A stretch of DNA of 64,000 bases, taken from positions 924,001 through 988,000 of the forward strand of contig NZ_CP097122.1 in NCBI RefSeq assembly GCF_024029775.1, in the 5' to 3' direction. The DNA comes from Fructobacillus americanaquae (GTDB taxonomy: Bacteria > Bacillota > Bacilli > Lactobacillales > Lactobacillaceae). Below are positions 8,088 to 14,905 of the stretch, in pieces. Under the pieces are notes generated by a model. The model was not told where the DNA came from. It did no database searches and was given only the letters and a program-made list of their open reading frames with translations. The number at the start of each line of letters is the position of its first letter. Position 1 is the stretch's first letter. The position numbers were made by a program, and so were the translations under genes.

Positions 8088-9476
8088 ATGGATAATCCCG
8101 TAAAGAAGAGCCATTCCCTTATCGAACACACGGGCGATAAGAGTTTGCAAGAAGTAAACGGCACGATTGAAGTGCCAAAGGGCGCCCCTTTTTGGCGGCG
8201 CTTGCTGGCATTCTCAGGCCCTGGTGCCCTGGTTGCCGTGGGTTACATGGATCCAGGTAATTGGGTAACGTCAGTAGCCGGTGGTGCTTCTTACCACTAC
8301 CTGTTGCTGTCAATTGTTTTGATTTCTTCACTGATTGCGATGCTTTTGCAATACATGGCTGGTAAGTTAGGTATTGTGAAACAAGAAGATTTGGCTCAGG
8401 CTACTGGTAACCGAACGAACAAGTTTGGCCGTTACTCACTTTGGGTGATGACGGAGTTAGCCTTGATTGCAACGGACATCGCCGAAGTTGTCGGTGGTGC
8501 CATTGCCTTGAACTTGCTCTTTGGCTGGCCACTTCTGATCACGGTGTTCTTGACGGCTCTTGATGTTATCTTACTGTTGTTGCTGATGAAGTTCGGTTTC
8601 CGTAAGATAGAAGCGATTGTGATGACTTTGATTATGACCATCCTGGTTGTTTTCATTTATCTGACAATCTTGTCAAAGCCTGACTGGGCATCATTGTTCT
8701 ATGGCTATGTGCCACAACCAAAGGTGATTTCACCTGAATCACTGAAGGGACTGCAGAGTCCTTTGATCTTGACCGCTGGTATCATTGGTGCCACGGTCAT
8801 GCCACACAACTTGTACTTGCACTCATCAATTTCACAAACTCGTAAGGTTGATCATGAAAACCCTGAAGAAGTTCATGATGCTGTCAGGTTGATGACTTGG
8901 GATTCAAACATCCAATTGACGTTAGCCTTTGTGGTGAACACTTTGCTTTTGGTTGTTGGTGCCGCCTTGTTCTTCGGACATGCTCAAGAATTGGACTCAT
9001 TTAAGTCCATGTATAATGCCTTGGGTGACACAAAGATTGCCGGTGCGATTGCCTCACCAATCTTGTCAACGTTGTTTGCCCTGGCCTTGTTGGCTTCCGG
9101 ACAAAACTCAACAATTACTGGTACTTTGACCGGTGAAATTATCATGGAAGGTTTCTTGCACTTACGTGTGCCAATGTGGCTCCGTCGTGTCATTACCCGT
9201 GGAATCGCCTTGGTTCCGGTTTTGGCGATTACCATTATTTACGGTGGTAACGAAGCTCAGTTGGATAACCTGATTACTGCCACACAGGTCTTCTTGTCAA
9301 TTGCCTTGCCATTCTCAATGGCACCATTAATCTACTTTACTTCTTCAAAGAAGATTATGGGCGAATATGCTAACCGTAAGTGGATTACTTGGACTGGTTG
9401 GATTTGTTTTGCTGTCTTGACTGCCATTAATGTTTGGTTGGTTCTTGACCAATTCTTCCCACAATATTTCGGATAA
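8088..9476 (+). CDS. mntH2: NRAMP-family Mn2+ (Fe2+) transporter
   Basis: Proton-dependent manganese importer, 462 aa, closely related along its whole length to the adjacent mntH1 but with canonical metal ligands: DPGN in TM1 and M-P-H (Met238) in TM6. Codon use is strongly biased to TTG, GGT and AAG, suggesting high expression, as expected for LAB that accumulate manganese. GAAGGAG lies eight bases before the ATG. A universal stress protein gene follows after 55 nt in what looks like one transcript. Control is presumably through the leader RNA and any metalloregulator at the promoter. Confidence 0.95.
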   Translation: MDNPVKKSHSLIEHTGDKSLQEVNGTIEVPKGAPFWRRLLAFSGPGALVAVGYMDPGNWVTSVAGGASYHYLLLSIVLISSLIAMLLQYMAGKLGIVKQEDLAQATGNRTNKFGRYSLWVMTELALIATDIAEVVGGAIALNLLFGWPLLITVFLTALDVILLLLLMKFGFRKIEAIVMTLIMTILVVFIYLTILSKPDWASLFYGYVPQPKVISPESLKGLQSPLILTAGIIGATVMPHNLYLHSSISQTRKVDHENPEEVHDAVRLMTWDSNIQLTLAFVVNTLLLVVGAALFFGHAQELDSFKSMYNALGDTKIAGAIASPILSTLFALALLASGQNSTITGTLTGEIIMEGFLHLRVPMWLRRVITRGIALVPVLAITIIYGGNEAQLDNLITATQVFLSIALPFSMAPLIYFTSSKKIMGEYANRKWITWTGWICFAVLTAINVWLVLDQFFPQYFG

Positions 9477-9531
9477 ATCAGTAAAGATACCGAAGTTGTA
9501 ACGATGTTCTAACATTCACTGGAGGCAAATA

Positions 9532-9993
9532 ATGGCTGAATTAAAATTAGATGTAGAACCAAAGCAATTTAAGACAATTCTTGTTGGTGTTGATGAATCA
9601 GAGCAAGGCTACCACGCCTTGTCAAACGCAATTCACCAAGCTCGTGAAGATAATTCGCAATTAATTATTGCGACAATTTTGGAAATGGGGGACTTGTCAA
9701 CGATTTCCGCTTTACACTTAGACTTCATCAAAGAAAAGCGTCAAGAATTGGAAAACAATCTGGTTAAGTACCGTGATTATGCACTTTCACAAGGATTGAA
9801 AAACGTGAAAGTTGTCTTTGACGACGGTATCAAGGCTGGTGAAATTTTAAACGATGAAATCGCACCACAGGTTGGGGCTGATTTAATCGTTGTTGGGGCT
9901 CACTCACATGAAGGCTTCTTTGAATCAATCGGTTCACAGGCTGCTTACATCGCCCGTAACGCTAAAATTTCTGTTTTGATCGTTAAGGATTAA
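9532..9993 (+). CDS. usp: Universal stress protein, UspA family
   Basis: Cytoplasmic nucleotide-binding stress protein of 153 aa. N-terminal ILVGVDESEQG and the C-terminal VGAHSHEGFFESIGSQAAYIA block, ending in ISVLIV, correspond to the ATP-binding Usp fold (GxHG-type loop altered to GAHSHEG). CTGGAGGC precedes the ATG. It is co-directional with mntH2 and precedes a terminator, so mntH2-usp is probably a bicistron. Exact role is unknown; the pairing with an Mn importer suggests a metal or oxidative stress link. Confidence 0.92.
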   Translation: MAELKLDVEPKQFKTILVGVDESEQGYHALSNAIHQAREDNSQLIIATILEMGDLSTISALHLDFIKEKRQELENNLVKYRDYALSQGLKNVKVVFDDGIKAGEILNDEIAPQVGADLIVVGAHSHEGFFESIGSQAAYIARNAKISVLIVKD

Positions 9994-10004
9994 TTTTATC
10001 CAAA

Positions 10005-10034
10005 AACTAATAACCAATGGTTATCAGTTTTTTT
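10005..10034 (+). terminator. Terminator after usp
   Basis: AACTAATAACC pairs with GGTTATCAGTT across an AAT loop and is followed by a T run. Confidence 0.85.
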
Positions 10035-10040
10035 ATGTTC

Positions 10041-10070
10041 TATACATGAATAAAATTTCATGTTATACTG
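10041..10070 (+). promoter_or_regulatory. cadD promoter with overlapping ArsR/CadC-type operator
   Basis: ACATGAA and TTCATGT form an inverted repeat whose right arm runs into the extended -10 TGtTATACT (10061-10069). The AT-rich ATA-ends and spacing resemble ArsR/SmtB operators, and an extra half-site TATTCATATA lies near 10092. Binding of the ArsR protein encoded two genes downstream would block the promoter. Confidence 0.6.
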
Positions 10071-10114
10071 AATGGGTTAAAGATGAAAACTTATTCATAT
10101 AAAAGGAGCAGTTA

Positions 10115-10732
10115 ATGATAGCAACGTTAATGACAGGATTTTTTTCATATTTAGGAACAACATCAGATTATTTCGTGATTTTAGTTTTACTATTTGCCAC
10201 TTTTCGTCAGAAGTCGCAGGTCCGGCCAATTGTTTTGGGTGCCTATCTCGGGAACGCTCTGTTAGTGGGAGTCGCTTTGTTAATTGGTGGTGTACTCAAG
10301 CAAATACCTGCCGAATGGCTTTTAGGATTTTTAGGCCTGGTGCCGATTGCGATTGGCTTGAAAAATTATTTCTCAGATGAGGAAGAAGAGGAGGGCGAGG
10401 TTTTTGTTACTAAGGTTCAAGAAACACCGCATCAACGAATTATTTTGACAGTGGTTTGGATGACGATTGCTGGCTGTGGTGCTGATAACCTTGCGCTCTA
10501 TATTCCTTATTTCTTATTAGCTAATTGGTTAGTCTTACCGATTATCTTTTTAATGTTTACAGTCATTTTGACAAGTTGCATTTTCCTGGCTTACCGATTA
10601 GCAAAGGTGCAAAAGGTTCAAAATTTCTTCGAACGTTATGGTGATTTTATGCAATTACTGGTCTATGTAGTCTTGGGGATTTACATTTTATTTGATGCTG
10701 GAACGGTGACACACTTACTTTCCTTGTTATAA
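10115..10732 (+). CDS. cadD: CadD-family cadmium resistance transporter
   Basis: Five-helix membrane protein of 205 aa of the CadD family, which confers cadmium resistance in staphylococci and LAB. Matches include the N-terminal helix with TSDYFVILVLLF, the GAYLGNALLVG helix, an acidic cytoplasmic loop DEEEEEGE, and the VVWMTIAGCGADNLALYIPYF segment. AAAGGAGC precedes the ATG. It is followed after 7 nt by an ArsR repressor gene, the usual cadDC arrangement. Metal specificity (Cd versus Zn or others) is inferred from the family. Confidence 0.92.
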   Translation: MIATLMTGFFSYLGTTSDYFVILVLLFATFRQKSQVRPIVLGAYLGNALLVGVALLIGGVLKQIPAEWLLGFLGLVPIAIGLKNYFSDEEEEEGEVFVTKVQETPHQRIILTVVWMTIAGCGADNLALYIPYFLLANWLVLPIIFLMFTVILTSCIFLAYRLAKVQKVQNFFERYGDFMQLLVYVVLGIYILFDAGTVTHLLSLL

Positions 10733-10739
10733 TAGGGAT

Positions 10740-11090
10740 ATGAAAAAAGATGTCCAACATGAATTAAGTATAATTTTCAAATTGCTGGGGTCGGAAAGGC
10801 GCTTAGCAATTCTAGCCCTATTGCGCGAGAAACCTTGTTCGGTTTCTGAAATTGTGGATCAGCTCTCGATGGAGCAGTCTGCCGTTTCTCATCAGCTACA
10901 AATGCTTCGAGAGGCACAGGTTGTCACGGTGGAAAAAGTGGGACGGTCTGTCTACTATCAGCTGAATGATTCCCATATTTTAACCTTGCTCAATAATGCC
11001 GAGCATCATGTGGACCACGTTTTGCGGGAAATGAGCCACGCTGAAGCGGTGGCTGAAGAGCAAGCCGCAGCCAAGAAAAACCACAAATAA
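10740..11090 (+). CDS. cadC: ArsR/SmtB-family metal-sensing repressor
   Basis: 116-aa winged-helix repressor. Recognition region SVSEIVDQLSMEQSAVSHQLQMLREAQVV is followed by a beta wing (VGRSVYYQLND). The C-terminal helix carries HILTLLNNAEHHVDHVL, fitting an alpha5-type metal site with several His, and Cys32 (KPCSV) could join a thiol site. It is probably co-transcribed with cadD and autoregulated through the palindrome at 10041-10067. The symbol is by context; the sensed metal is not determined. Confidence 0.85.
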   Translation: MKKDVQHELSIIFKLLGSERRLAILALLREKPCSVSEIVDQLSMEQSAVSHQLQMLREAQVVTVEKVGRSVYYQLNDSHILTLLNNAEHHVDHVLREMSHAEAVAEEQAAAKKNHK

Positions 11091-11115
11091 AAATGATAAA
11101 AAATATATTTTTTTG

Positions 11116-11144
11116 TTGACAGTTTTATCTGCCGTTGATATACT
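11116..11144 (+). promoter_or_regulatory. Promoter of tRNA-Leu
   Basis: Consensus TTGACA, 17-nt spacer, TATACT, ending 24 nt before the tRNA 5' end. Confidence 0.85.
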
Positions 11145-11168
11145 AATATAGTTGTGAAATACAGCAAT

Positions 11169-11252
11169 GCCCTTGTGGCGGAATTGGCAGACGCGCTGGA
11201 CTCAAAATCCAGTGGTGGCAACACCGTGTGGGTTCGACTCCCACCGAGGGCA
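11169..11252 (+). tRNA. tRNA-Leu (anticodon CAA)
   Basis: 84-nt class II tRNA: acceptor GCCCTTG/CGAGGGC, D arm, anticodon stem CTGGA/TCCAG with loop CTCAAAA (anticodon CAA, reading TTG), a long variable arm and T arm GTGGGTTCGACTCCCAC. The 3' CCA is not encoded. TTG is the dominant Leu codon in this window, matching this tRNA. Confidence 0.97.
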
Positions 11253-11263
11253 TTCATGAGAGC

Positions 11264-11292
11264 AAACAGCTAACTTTGTTAGCTGTTTTTTC
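11264..11292 (+). terminator. Terminator after tRNA-Leu
   Basis: Perfect stem AACAGCTAAC / GTTAGCTGTT with a three-base loop, then T6. Confidence 0.9.
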
Positions 11293-11310
11293 TTATCTAA
11301 ATAGTCAAAG

Positions 11311-11352
11311 AAAAAGACCGCGACCATGTCATCATGGTGAGCGGTCTTTTTG
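11311..11352. terminator. Bidirectional terminator ending the cystine/nuclease operon
   Basis: AAAAAGACCGC...CCATG/CATGG...GCGGTCTTTTT is symmetric, so it serves the minus-strand nuclease gene and backs up the tRNA terminator. Confidence 0.88.
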
Positions 11353-11370
11353 TTGTGATTCGATGATTGG

Positions 11371-12285
11371 TCAATTAACCTGGGCATCACCAGTTTGGTA
11401 ATTAATGGTAACGCCGGGTTCGACGTTAAAAATCCAGTAGTTCAGATTTAGGGTTTGACCGTTATCTTCTACTGATTTTGCCATGTAATGGACACCCTGT
11501 GGTAGGCGGTCAGTGCCGTTATAAAGTGGTGTGACCTGGCCACGAATGCTAATATTAGGGGTTGTTTTCAGGGCATTGCGAATATCATCTTCGGGGACTA
11601 ACTGTCCGGGATAGGCATTTTCTACCCGGGTTCCCGTTGTCATATTCTCGGTCACCATGGTGGCCATCCCGAAGAATTGGTAGCCAACAATATGGGACTT
11701 GTTCCAAAGAGCTTGTTTGCTGCCACCAAGGTTTACCTGTGGATTTTTATGGTAGCCGCCAACCCAGGAACTTCCGGTAAAATGATCGTTGATATACCAA
11801 CCAGAAGGGCGAACACTTTCGGGAATGCGGGCGGGCCGCTTAGTGACTGCATCCATGCTGGCTTTAGTAGCCACAAAGTTTGCTTGTCCGGACCGACCGA
11901 GAGAATCAAGGGCGGATAAGGCTAAACCATTGGTTGGTCGTAATTTGTTGCCGCTTTGAGCTGGGAAGGTCTGCTGTAATTCCTGGCTGGTAAAGGTGGC
12001 TTGATTTTGGTTAATGTGGACGATGTCACCGTCGAGCGTGCCGTCCCATTTAATCTTTAAGAGGTCCTGGTCGGAATTGGTTGTGGCTGCCGGCCGCGGG
12101 GCAGTTTTTGAGCGATTGAGGCTTTGGCTCGCAGTCGTTGTGTTTGTTTTTTGGTAACCTTGGTTATGGCCGTTTTTACCTGGTAAGAACGACAAAGCCG
12201 CCACAACCAAAATTAAGGCTGTGACGGCCGAACCAAAGTGCTTGGGCCGGTTGGGCCGCTGCCTATAAGCACGTTTTTTTGTCAT
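11371..12285 (-). CDS. Membrane-anchored DNA/RNA non-specific endonuclease (EndA-like)
   Basis: 304-aa protein with a basic N terminus, one membrane anchor (FGSAVTALILVVAALSFL), a Thr/Ser/Asn-rich linker, and an endonuclease NS-type domain. The DRGH-like catalytic box appears as NKSHIVGYQF, with downstream conserved N (TENMTTGTRVEN) and D/R residues. It would act outside the membrane, degrading extracellular nucleic acid as EndA does in streptococci. Its ATG shares one base with the stop of the ABC ATPase gene, so it is translated with the cystine transporter operon. A role in DNA uptake, nutrition or biofilm cannot be decided. Confidence 0.85.
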   Translation of the reverse strand: MTKKRAYRQRPNRPKHFGSAVTALILVVAALSFLPGKNGHNQGYQKTNTTTASQSLNRSKTAPRPAATTNSDQDLLKIKWDGTLDGDIVHINQNQATFTSQELQQTFPAQSGNKLRPTNGLALSALDSLGRSGQANFVATKASMDAVTKRPARIPESVRPSGWYINDHFTGSSWVGGYHKNPQVNLGGSKQALWNKSHIVGYQFFGMATMVTENMTTGTRVENAYPGQLVPEDDIRNALKTTPNISIRGQVTPLYNGTDRLPQGVHYMAKSVEDNGQTLNLNYWIFNVEPGVTINYQTGDAQVN

Positions 12286-13019
12286 TAGAAAGTCATTGCT
12301 CCTAAGAATTGTTTGATCCGTGGATCGTTTGAATTGAAGAAGTCTTCAGTCTTGCCGTCATAGCCAACATGACCGTTGTCGATAAAGACAATTTTGTCGG
12401 CTACTTGCTGTGCAAAGGCCATGTTGTGGGTGACGATAATCATGGAGGTTTCTTTTTGAGCCAATTTGCGTAGAACACGAAGGACTTGGGCTTCTAACTC
12501 GGGATCCAAAGCAGAAGTGGGTTCATCTAAGAGAAGATATTGGGGTTCCATAGCTAGCGCTCTTAAAATGGCTACCCGCTGTTGTTGGCCGCCGGATAGC
12601 TGATAGGGGTAGCGATTAGCTAGCTCTTCCATATTAAACTGCTTGAGCAGGTCGTGGGCTTTTTTTAAGGCTTTTTCTTGACTGATTTTTTTAACCTTAG
12701 TGGGTCCTTCAGTTAAATTTTTGAGAACAGTTAAATGAGTAAAGAGGGCTTTTTCTTGAAAGACCATCCCGAAATGCTTTCGAACATCAAGCACCTGCAC
12801 CTGAGTGAGCGTTTTGTTGAGATCTAGGTCAAGCTCATCGACAATCAACCGTCCGCTCGTTGGTCGTTCAAGCAAATTGAGCGAGTGCAAGAGAGTTGAC
12901 TTTCCTGAGCCAGAAGGTCCTACAATGGCGGTCGTTTCCTCAGCCGGGAAGGTGACGGAAATGTTATCCAGGGCATTTTTATCGGGGTACTTTTTGCTTA
13001 AATTTTCAACTTTAATCAT
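12285..13019 (-). CDS. tcyC: Amino-acid (cystine-type) ABC transporter ATP-binding protein
   Basis: 244-aa ATPase of the polar amino acid uptake family. Walker A GPSGSGKST, Q-loop (GMVFQE), signature [11 protein letters not shown], Walker B YLLLDEPTSALD and switch His (VTHNM) are intact. Its start overlaps the permease stop by ATGA. It acts at the membrane with the permease and binding protein encoded upstream. Naming as tcyC follows the likeness of the binding protein to TcyA and is therefore indirect. Confidence 0.93.
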   Translation of the reverse strand: MIKVENLSKKYPDKNALDNISVTFPAEETTAIVGPSGSGKSTLLHSLNLLERPTSGRLIVDELDLDLNKTLTQVQVLDVRKHFGMVFQEKALFTHLTVLKNLTEGPTKVKKISQEKALKKAHDLLKQFNMEELANRYPYQLSGGQQQRVAILRALAMEPQYLLLDEPTSALDPELEAQVLRVLRKLAQKETSMIIVTHNMAFAQQVADKIVFIDNGHVGYDGKTEDFFNSNDPRIKQFLGAMTF

Positions 13020-13714
13020 TGGGCAAACCTCGATGTGTACTTTTCTAAGTAGTGTTGGCCGATCGAAAGCAGCGACGTAAAGAGGGCATAGACCATGGCT
13101 ACGAGGATATACATCGAAAGGACCTTATAGTTTGTGGCGGCAATTTGTTGAGAAAGGTAAAACATCTCGACAATCGTAATGACGGAAGCCAGTGACGTGT
13201 CTTTTAACAGGGAAATTAGCGAGTTCGACAAAGGTGGAATTGAAATGCGGGCCGCTTGTGGTAGAACAACGTAGAGATAAACCTGTGTGGTTGTCATCCC
13301 AAGAGACTCTGCTGCCTGTTTTTGAACTTCTGAGACAGATGAGATGGCTGCCCGAATCGATTCGGAAGCATAGGCCCCAGTATTCAGAGAAAAGACGGTG
13401 ATGGCTGAAACCCAAGCTGATTGGAACAGAGCAATGTGTGCGTTAGGCAAACCGTAGAAAACAATGAACAATTGTACCAACATTGGCGTTGACCGGAAAA
13501 ACCAGACATAGGTAGCGGCAACACCCTTTAAAATTTTCAAAGCGGCATCAGCCCACTCGTTTTGCGGTGCTTTCGCAACGCGAATCAAAGCGGTGGTGAT
13601 GGCAAAGATTATTCCAAAGAAGAAGGACATGGCCGTCAACGGCAGGGTGTATTGAAAAGCCGCCACTAACAGTCTTGGCAAGTATTTAATTGCCAAATCG
13701 ATAAAATCTGTCAT
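13016..13714 (-). CDS. tcyB: Amino-acid (cystine-type) ABC transporter permease
   Basis: 232-aa HisM/GlnP-type permease with five predicted helices and the EAA loop ESLGMTTTQVYLYVVLPQAARISIPPLSN. GAGGAA lies eight bases before the ATG. Middle gene of the operon between binding protein (28-nt gap) and ATPase (4-nt overlap). Confidence 0.92.
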   Translation of the reverse strand: MTDFIDLAIKYLPRLLVAAFQYTLPLTAMSFFFGIIFAITTALIRVAKAPQNEWADAALKILKGVAATYVWFFRSTPMLVQLFIVFYGLPNAHIALFQSAWVSAITVFSLNTGAYASESIRAAISSVSEVQKQAAESLGMTTTQVYLYVVLPQAARISIPPLSNSLISLLKDTSLASVITIVEMFYLSQQIAATNYKVLSMYILVAMVYALFTSLLSIGQHYLEKYTSRFAQ

Positions 13715-13741
13715 GAAAGAGTTCCTCTTTACTTTTATTAA

Positions 13742-14533
13742 TTAGTCGTGGCTCAAGTCCATGCCAAAGTATTTCTTAGAAAGCTTTGTCAAGGTACCGT
13801 CCTTCTTTAACTCGGAAATGGCTTTGTTCATGTCCTTTTGCAAAGCGGCATTCTTCTTGTTCATCAAAACACCGGTTGGTACCGATTGAATATCCTTTGA
13901 GATATCAACTGTGGTCAAATCAGCATCTGGATTAGCTTTCTTCCAAGCGGCAAAGGCACCTTGGTCATTCAAGGAGCCATCGGCACGGTTGGTAGTAATC
14001 AAGTTCATGGCTTCAACGATACCGGCAACGGCCTTGATGTTGGCACCTTTTTGTTGGGCAACTTGACCATAGTTTGATGTCAATGACTGGGCCATCGTCT
14101 TACCCTTGATGTCAGCCAATGAGTTCAAATCAGTTTCACCAGTACGCTTGATCAAGACTGATTTTGAGTAAAGGTAAGGCTCTGACATTCGATAATTCTT
14201 TTCGCGGTCGGGACGAATGCCGATGTTGTTAATCACGGCATCATAGCGGTCTGAACCAAGACCAGCGATGAGAGAATCCCACTTTGTTTGAACAAAAGTG
14301 ACCTTCATGTTTAACTTTTTACCAATGGCTTTGGCCATGTCAACTTCGTAGCCAACCAGTTTACCAGAATCATCATGGTAAGAAAATGGTGCGTAGGTTC
14401 CTTCGAGACCAACGGTTAAGGTTCCTTGTTTGATGGTCTCATCTTTTTTTGGTTGACTTAGCTGGGCAAAACCAAAGATGCCACCGATGACCACGATCAG
14501 ACCGGCCAGTAAAATCAAAACTTTCTTATTCAT
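13742..14533 (-). CDS. tcyA: Cystine-type ABC transporter substrate-binding protein
   Basis: 263-aa periplasmic-binding-protein type 2 fold. Stretches TVGLEGTYAPFSYHD, GKTMAQSLTSNYGQ and DGTLTKLSKKYFG match Bacillus TcyA-like cystine receptors. The N terminus has one hydrophobic segment (LILLAGLIVVIGGIFGFA) but no lipobox cysteine, so anchoring would be by an uncleaved helix rather than a lipid. The ATG at 14533 is preceded by GAGGAGAAGAAG; an upstream in-frame TTG is ignored because it covers the ribosome binding site. First gene of the operon; a leader with two terminator-like hairpins precedes it. Confidence 0.9.
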   Translation of the reverse strand: MNKKVLILLAGLIVVIGGIFGFAQLSQPKKDETIKQGTLTVGLEGTYAPFSYHDDSGKLVGYEVDMAKAIGKKLNMKVTFVQTKWDSLIAGLGSDRYDAVINNIGIRPDREKNYRMSEPYLYSKSVLIKRTGETDLNSLADIKGKTMAQSLTSNYGQVAQQKGANIKAVAGIVEAMNLITTNRADGSLNDQGAFAAWKKANPDADLTTVDISKDIQSVPTGVLMNKKNAALQKDMNKAISELKKDGTLTKLSKKYFGMDLSHD

Positions 14534-14570
14534 CTTACTTCTTCTCCTCAAAATAGGTAAAACAGTGCAA

Positions 14571-14608
14571 AATAAAACCGCCCCTAGTGTACACCAAGGG
14601 CGGTTTTT
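14571..14608 (-). terminator. Second leader hairpin upstream of tcyA (possible attenuator)
   Basis: On the minus strand AAAACCGCCC pairs with GGGCGGTTTT, followed by ATTTT. Upstream AGGGTG (14631-14636) is complementary to the CGCCCT arm (14597-14602), so an alternative antiterminator pairing exists. It lies between promoter and tcyA, so it must be read through or relieved. Confidence 0.6.
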
Positions 14609-14636
14609 ACGTCTGTAAATCAGATAAACTCACCCT

Positions 14637-14664
14637 AAAAAAGCGGTAAATAACACTTTACCAC
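14637..14664 (-). terminator. First leader hairpin upstream of tcyA (possible attenuator)
   Basis: On the minus strand GTGGTAAA pairs with TTTACCGC around GTGTTA and is followed by six T. It is a full intrinsic terminator located about 60 nt after the predicted start of transcription. Confidence 0.6.
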
Positions 14665-14728
14665 AGTCATGTTTGGGTTGTTAGTTAAGCTTTTAGCTAA
14701 CATTAATCTTCTCCGATTTCTTTTTATC

Positions 14729-14757
14729 AGTGTAACGGGACAAGAAAAGTTTGTCAA
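14729..14757 (-). promoter_or_regulatory. Promoter of the tcyABC-nuclease operon
   Basis: Minus strand TTGACA (14752-14757), 17-nt spacer, TACACT (14729-14734). It gives a leader of about 190 nt before tcyA. Confidence 0.75.
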
Positions 14758-14854
14758 CAGAATTGAACCGATTTCACCAAAAAAGACAAAATTGGTTTAC
14801 TGGAAAAGTCTGCTCACATGCTGGTTCCCCCACCTAGTTTGGCTAGCCGGCTTT

Positions 14855-14863
14855 TGCTATAAT
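14855..14863 (+). promoter_or_regulatory. Extended -10 promoter of metG
   Basis: TGcTATAAT, about 42 nt before the metG ATG. No good -35 at 17 nt; the TG extension compensates. Confidence 0.65.
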
Positions 14864-14905
14864 GAAAGCATGGTATCGGTCATCATTTGACCAGAAAGGA
14901 CTCAT

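Noticed and set aside
11006-11390. Minus-strand ORFs across tRNA-Leu with peptides such as GGSRTHT
   Set aside because: They are the well-known antisense translation of tRNA genes and lack ribosome sites.
14534-14722. T-box riboswitch before tcyA
   Set aside because: Only AGGGTG of the T-box consensus is present and no specifier stem could be drawn.
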